DNA from: an uncultured Alphaproteobacteria bacterium | GTDB taxonomy: Bacteria; Pseudomonadota; Alphaproteobacteria; Rhizobiales; TMED25 | Assembly (NCBI GenBank): GCA_938074435.1 | Contig: CALJEH010000050.1 | Location: 1 to 33,942 of the forward strand | Direction of reading: 5' to 3' | Length of the DNA: 33,942 nt | Notes under the pieces: model-generated | Told to the model about the DNA's origin: nothing | The model's input: the letters and a program-made list of their open reading frames with translations, nothing else | Databases searched by the model: none | Made by a program: the position numbers and the translations under genes | Part shown: positions 28,995 through 33,942 of the stretch, piece by piece | Numbering within the stretch: position 1 is the first letter of the stretch | How the letters are laid out: every line of letters starts with the position of its first letter

Positions 28995-29014
28995 CTCCTA
29001 TATGCTCCTATATG
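28995..29014 (-). repeat. Perfect tandem 10-bp repeat forming two Shine-Dalgarno sequences upstream of greA
   Basis: + strand CTCCTATATG x2; - strand CATATAGGAG-CATATAGGAG-AATCT-ATG. Confidence 0.9.
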
Positions 29015-29048
29015 GTATAGTTTTAGTTTAAGTAAATATTCTAAATAA

Positions 29049-32000
29049 TTATTTAAAGTATTCTTGTAATGATTTTACATCACCCAATCCATTTACATAC
29101 ATTCTTATTGATTCAACAGCTGCAAGGGCTCCCGAAAGTGTTGTATAATACGGTATTCTATTCCTAAGAGCAGCTTGCCGCAAGGTTTTACTATCGGATA
29201 GAGCCTTGCTACCCTCTGTAGTATTAATTACCAAACTTATAGTATTGTTGTTCATTGAGTCAACAATATGGGGACGTCCTTCCAGTACCTTTTTGACTCT
29301 ACCTGCTTTTATCCCCTGTTCAATAAGGTATTTTTGTGTACCCCCTGTTGCTAGTATGTTGAATCCAAGTGACTCTAGTGATTTTACAGCATCAAGGATA
29401 TTTGGCTTATCTTTATCTTTAACAGAAACGAAAACATTACCATCTTTAGGCAACGGTACATTTGTTCCTAGCTGGCTTTTTGCAAAAGCAATACCAAAGT
29501 CATCACCAATACCCATTACTTCACCAGTTGATTTCATTTCAGGGCCTAGCAAGACATCAATTCCATCAAATTTATTGAATGGGAAAACAGCTTCTTTTAC
29601 AGCAACATGTTTGATCCTATTAAGCGCATCATTTTCTTTATTTGTGATATGTTGCTTCAGTTTATTTCCTGCTATTAATTTAGTAGCTATTTTTGCAATT
29701 GGTATACCAGTTACTTTTGCAACGAATGGAATTGTTCGGCTAGCACGAGGATTAACCTCTATAATAAATATTTCATCATCCTTAATAGCATATTGAATGT
29801 TAATACAGCCAATAATACCAAGAGAATTACTTATTGCAATTGTTTGTTCCTTAAGATTTTGAATGGTGTTTTGTTTAAGCGAATATGGGGGAATTGAGCA
29901 GGCACTATCACCTGAGTGGACACCTGCTTCTTCAATATGTTGCATTATTCCACAGATGAAAACATCTTCTCCATCTGAAATAGCATCAACATCAACCTCA
30001 ATTGCATCTGATAAGAAGCTGTCGAGTAGCAAAGGATTTGTTTTTAATAGGGTATTGATTTGTTTGTCTTTGTTTTGAGGGAATTTTATTTTTATTTCTT
30101 CTGGAATCAATTCTGGTAAAGTATTTTCAATATAGTTGTCATAATCATTTTCATCTCTGAGGATGACCATAGCCCTTCCACCTAGTACATAAGATGGTCT
30201 AAGAATTATTGGCAATCCTAGGTCCTCTATTGCTTTTCTTGCTTCTTTAATTGAATTGGCAATTTTATTTTTTGGTTGTCTCAGATTGAGTTTATTTATC
30301 AGTTTTAAGAAACGATCTCTATCTTCGGCAAGGTCAATTGTATCAGGTGTTGTTCCCAGTATTTTGATTCCTCGTTTTTCAAGTTGATTTGATAATTTTA
30401 ATGGTGTCTGTCCTCCAAACTGAACAATAACACCTAGCAAGTTTCCTTTACTCTGTTCTATGTTAATTATTTCGAAAACATCTTCTGAAGTTAATGGTTC
30501 AAAGTATAATCTATCAGAAGTATCGTAATCAGTTGAAATAGTTTCTGGATTACAATTTATCATTATTGTTTCAATATCTAATTCCTGTAGTGCAAAACAT
30601 GCATGGCAGCAACAGTAATCAAATTCAATGCCTTGCCCTATTCTATTTGGACCACCACCAATTATAATAACCTTCTTTTTTAGACTTGGATCTACTTCAT
30701 TATCAAAATCATCAAAATCTAAATAGTTATATGTTGAGTACATATAAGCTGTCGGAGTATGGAATTCTGCAGAGCAGGTATCAATTCGTTTATAGATTGG
30801 ATGAATGCCTAGTTTTTCCCTATGTTTTCTTACAAAAGTCTCATCTTTTTCAATAATATTGGCTAATCTAGCATCAGAAAACCCATGAGATTTAAGAGTT
30901 TGAAAGTTCTCGCGATCATTTGGTAATCCGTATTTTTTAACTTTATTCTCTAAATCGATTATTTCCTGAAGTCTTTGAATAAACCAAGGATCTATTCTGC
31001 AAGATTGATGAATTTGCTCATGCGATATACCCAGTCTCAGTGCTTGTGCAACTTTTAATATTCTATTAGGTGTTGGCTCTCCTAATTCAGCTCTTACTAT
31101 ATTTTTTTCAGCATCTTTACCAATATCCCTGAACTCAATAGGATCAAGCCCAGTAAGTCCGATCTCAAGTGATCTAAGAGCTTTTTGCAAACTTTCAGAA
31201 AATGTTCTCCCAAAAGCCATTGCTTCTCCAACAGATTTCATGGATGTGCTTAGTAATGGTTTTGCATCAGGAAACTTTTCGAATGCAAATCTAGGTATTT
31301 TTGTAACTATATAATCAATTGTTGGTTCAAAAGATGCGGGGGTTTGTCCACCTGTAATATCATTTGACAGTTCATCTAGTGTATAACCTAATGCAAGTTT
31401 TGCTGCTATTCTTGCAATTGGAAACCCTGTAGCTTTAGATGCTAAGGCAGAGGATCTTGATACTCTTGGATTCATTTCAATTACAACCATCTCTCCATTC
31501 TCTGGATTTATTGCAAATTGAACATTAGAACCTCCGGTTTCAACACCAATTTTTCTAAGGACAGCTATGGAGGCATTTCGCATAATTTGGTATTCTTTAT
31601 CCGTCAGAGTTAATGCTGGAGCAACAGTTATTGAGTCACCGGTATGAACTCCCATTGGATCAATATTCTCGATCGAGCAAATAATAATACAGTTATCATT
31701 CTTATCCCTAACAACTTCCATTTCATATTCTTTCCAACCAAGAACAGATTCTTCAATGAGAACTTCAGAAGTTGGTGATGCATCAATTCCATTTTCTACG
31801 ATTTTTATAAATTCTTCTCTTGTATAGGCAATTCCACCCCCTGTACCACCAAGTGTAAATGAAGGCCGGATGATAACCGGCAAACCAAGTGCATCGAGTG
31901 CTTCAAGTCCTTGAGCTAAGTCATGTGCAATTAATGATTTTGGTGTTTTTAATCCTATTTCTTTCATGGCCTCTCTGAAGAGTTCCCTATCCTCAGCCAT

Positions 32001-32372
32001 GTCAATGGCCTCCGATGATGCACCTATCATTTCTACATCATATTTTTCTAAGATGCCTAATTTTTTGAGAGATAGTGTTGTATTTAGAGCTGTTTGACCA
32101 CCCATTGTAGGAAGTATGGCATCAGGACGCTCTTTTTTAATGATTTTTTCTAAAAATTCAGGAGTAATTGGTTCAATATAGGTTGCGTCAGCTAGTTCAG
32201 GATCAGTCATTATAGTAGCTGGATTGGAATTGATTAATATAACACGAAAGCCTTCTTCTTTTATAGCTTTTAAAGCTTGTGTGCCTGAATAATCAAATTC
32301 ACATGCTTGACCAATTACAATTGGTCCTGCTCCCACAACAAGTATTGATTTTATATCAGTTCTTTTTGGCAT
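29049..32372 (-). CDS. carB: Carbamoyl-phosphate synthase large subunit
   Basis: 1107 aa; [32 protein letters not shown], duplicated ATP-grasp halves ([28 protein letters not shown]), C-terminal MGS domain. Confidence 0.99.
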   Translation of the reverse strand: MPKRTDIKSILVVGAGPIVIGQACEFDYSGTQALKAIKEEGFRVILINSNPATIMTDPELADATYIEPITPEFLEKIIKKERPDAILPTMGGQTALNTTLSLKKLGILEKYDVEMIGASSEAIDMAEDRELFREAMKEIGLKTPKSLIAHDLAQGLEALDALGLPVIIRPSFTLGGTGGGIAYTREEFIKIVENGIDASPTSEVLIEESVLGWKEYEMEVVRDKNDNCIIICSIENIDPMGVHTGDSITVAPALTLTDKEYQIMRNASIAVLRKIGVETGGSNVQFAINPENGEMVVIEMNPRVSRSSALASKATGFPIARIAAKLALGYTLDELSNDITGGQTPASFEPTIDYIVTKIPRFAFEKFPDAKPLLSTSMKSVGEAMAFGRTFSESLQKALRSLEIGLTGLDPIEFRDIGKDAEKNIVRAELGEPTPNRILKVAQALRLGISHEQIHQSCRIDPWFIQRLQEIIDLENKVKKYGLPNDRENFQTLKSHGFSDARLANIIEKDETFVRKHREKLGIHPIYKRIDTCSAEFHTPTAYMYSTYNYLDFDDFDNEVDPSLKKKVIIIGGGPNRIGQGIEFDYCCCHACFALQELDIETIMINCNPETISTDYDTSDRLYFEPLTSEDVFEIINIEQSKGNLLGVIVQFGGQTPLKLSNQLEKRGIKILGTTPDTIDLAEDRDRFLKLINKLNLRQPKNKIANSIKEARKAIEDLGLPIILRPSYVLGGRAMVILRDENDYDNYIENTLPELIPEEIKIKFPQNKDKQINTLLKTNPLLLDSFLSDAIEVDVDAISDGEDVFICGIMQHIEEAGVHSGDSACSIPPYSLKQNTIQNLKEQTIAISNSLGIIGCINIQYAIKDDEIFIIEVNPRASRTIPFVAKVTGIPIAKIATKLIAGNKLKQHITNKENDALNRIKHVAVKEAVFPFNKFDGIDVLLGPEMKSTGEVMGIGDDFGIAFAKSQLGTNVPLPKDGNVFVSVKDKDKPNILDAVKSLESLGFNILATGGTQKYLIEQGIKAGRVKKVLEGRPHIVDSMNNNTISLVINTTEGSKALSDSKTLRQAALRNRIPYYTTLSGALAAVESIRMYVNGLGDVKSLQEYFK

Positions 32373-32379
32373 ATTAGTT

Positions 32380-33588
32380 TCATAAGTTTGAATTAATATT
32401 ATCTAAAAATTTCTCAAAAATATAATAACAATCTTGAGGTCCAGGTGAAGCTTCAGGATGAAATTGTACTGAAAAAATAGGTTTTTCTTTAACTCGTATT
32501 CCACAATTTGAGTCATCAAAAAGTGATCTATGCGTCTCAACAACTTCAGCAGGAAGCGATTGAGTATCTACTGCAAAACCATGATTCATCGAAGTTATCA
32601 ATACCTTTTTAGAGTCTAAATCTTGAACAGGATGATTTGCTCCGTGATGGCCAAATGACATTTTTATAGTTTTTGCTCCTAATGCTAAAGCTAAAATTTG
32701 ATGCCCTAAACAAATCCCAAAAATAGGCATATCTTTTTGAATTAAATTTTTAATCAAAGGCACGCTATAGTTTATTGTTGCATGAGGATCTCCTGGTCCA
32801 TTTGAGAGTAGAACTCCATCTGGATTAAAATCAAATATTTGATTAATGTTACAGTTAGGAGGAAATACTTTTATTTCGCAACCAAAGTGATTTAGCATAC
32901 GAATTATATTTGACTTTATTCCGTAGTCAATTAGAGCGATCTTAATCTTACTATCTTTATTATCTTCATAACCAAAATTCCAGTCCCAGGATTTTTGATA
33001 ATTTTGATATATTGTTTTTGTTGATGCATCTGTTGCTAAGTCCATTCCCTCCATACTTTTTACCTCGGATAATATCTTTTGGAGTTTTGGAATATCAAAA
33101 TTACAACTCTCAGAATGTTCAATCACACAATTCATCATACCATTATCTCTAATATTCTTGGTGAGCTGTCTAGTATCTATTCCAGAAATACCAACAATAC
33201 CTTGTTGTTTCATCCAATCATTTAAAGATAGTTTTGATCTGTAATTTGAGGGTAAATTAATCATGGCGTGAGTAATTACACCAGAAATATGGATCTTTCC
33301 ATCGGGGTTAGCTGTTTCTAGATCTTCATAATTTGTACCCACATTACCGATATGGGGAAATGTAAAATTTATAATTTGATGTGAATAGGAAGGGTCTGAA
33401 ATAATTTCTTGATAACCTGTAATGGATGTGTTGAAGCAAACCTCCCCGTAAGTTACTCCTATTTTACCAATACCATAGCCATATTTGATAGATCCATCAG
33501 AAAATAAAATAACACCTGTCTTTTTAATTGGTTCCCATCCAGCATCGTTATTTCCAGAAATATCCCTGGATTGTTTTTCGTTATACAT
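32380..33588 (-). CDS. carA: Carbamoyl-phosphate synthase small subunit
   Basis: [78 protein letters not shown]. Confidence 0.98.
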   Translation of the reverse strand: MYNEKQSRDISGNNDAGWEPIKKTGVILFSDGSIKYGYGIGKIGVTYGEVCFNTSITGYQEIISDPSYSHQIINFTFPHIGNVGTNYEDLETANPDGKIHISGVITHAMINLPSNYRSKLSLNDWMKQQGIVGISGIDTRQLTKNIRDNGMMNCVIEHSESCNFDIPKLQKILSEVKSMEGMDLATDASTKTIYQNYQKSWDWNFGYEDNKDSKIKIALIDYGIKSNIIRMLNHFGCEIKVFPPNCNINQIFDFNPDGVLLSNGPGDPHATINYSVPLIKNLIQKDMPIFGICLGHQILALALGAKTIKMSFGHHGANHPVQDLDSKKVLITSMNHGFAVDTQSLPAEVVETHRSLFDDSNCGIRVKEKPIFSVQFHPEASPGPQDCYYIFEKFLDNINSNL

Positions 33589-33686
33589 ATTTTCAATTGT
33601 TATAATTTATTTCAAATATGTATATATCATTTCAATAAAATATGCTTGATATTCATTATAAAGTTAACACTTTTCCATAGCAAATT

Positions 33687-33716
33687 TTATATCTATATAA
33701 AAAAAAATAGATATAA
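33687..33716. promoter_or_regulatory. Perfect 10-bp inverted repeat in carA/yqeY divergent intergenic region
   Basis: TTATATCTAT-ATAAAAAAAA-ATAGATATAA; right arm overlaps TATAAT (33712-33717), a -10-like hexamer for the downstream + gene. Confidence 0.55.
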
Positions 33717-33749
33717 TGTAATAAATCTAAGAACAGTGAGGCTAGAATT

Positions 33750-33942
33750 ATGATTAGAGATGAAATAAACGATCAATTAAAAAAAGCAATGCTGAATAAA
33801 GATAAGGATTATACATCAACCTTAAGATTGATTTTAGCTGCAATAAAAGACCGTGAAATACTAGAGAGAGCAAAGAATAAAAGCGTTGAGGATGACATAA
33901 TTATTGAAGTTTTATCTAAAATGGTCAAGCAACGGGTAGAAT
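33750..33942 (+). CDS. GatB/YqeY domain protein, partial (C-terminus beyond window)
   Basis: MIRDEINDQLKKAMLNKDKDYTSTLRLILAAIKDREILERAKNKSVEDDIIIEVLSKMVKQRVE. Confidence 0.9.
   Translation, partial: MIRDEINDQLKKAMLNKDKDYTSTLRLILAAIKDREILERAKNKSVEDDIIIEVLSKMVKQRVE

Noticed and set aside
29206-29796. 196-aa plus-strand ORF antisense to carB
   Set aside because: Lies wholly within the strongly conserved carB coding region; sequence is low-complexity-like (Ser/Pro/Phe/Leu) with no recognisable domain; a typical antisense shadow ORF.
33571-33753. 60-aa ORF in the carA/yqeY intergenic region
   Set aside because: AT-rich spurious ORF (many I/F/Y/N/K), overlaps promoter region and the YqeY start; no family similarity recognised.

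Overview
This is a low-GC, gene-dense bacterial window. The gene content and order look like a streamlined alphaproteobacterium: trmL-hemF divergent from petABC-apt; prs-rplY-pth-ychF; lgt-MidA-pgeF; UbiK-YbjN-proC-COQ9/TetR-like; uvrC-pgsA-moaD-moaE; carA-carB-greA-trxB-lysR. That taxonomic assignment is inference from recalled synteny, not a search. Nearly all of the sequence is recognisable housekeeping protein coding sequence. I saw no rRNA, tRNA, CRISPR array, transposase, integrase, phage or toxin/defence genes, and I do not see a convincing undescribed multi-gene system. The items most worth a second look are small-scale: (i) a perfect tandem duplication of the Shine-Dalgarno unit in front of greA; (ii) nested inverted repeats in the leader of a YbjN-family gene; (iii) two identical 12-bp repeats upstream of prs; (iv) a perfect 10-bp inverted repeat in the carA/yqeY divergent promoter region; (v) interlocked or overlapping stop codons at three of four convergent gene pairs; (vi) several TTG starts, including petA; (vii) a cysteine-free LysR regulator coupled to trxB; (viii) the conserved but functionally open GNAT-DUF1285-Nudix-DUF6111-CCA cluster.
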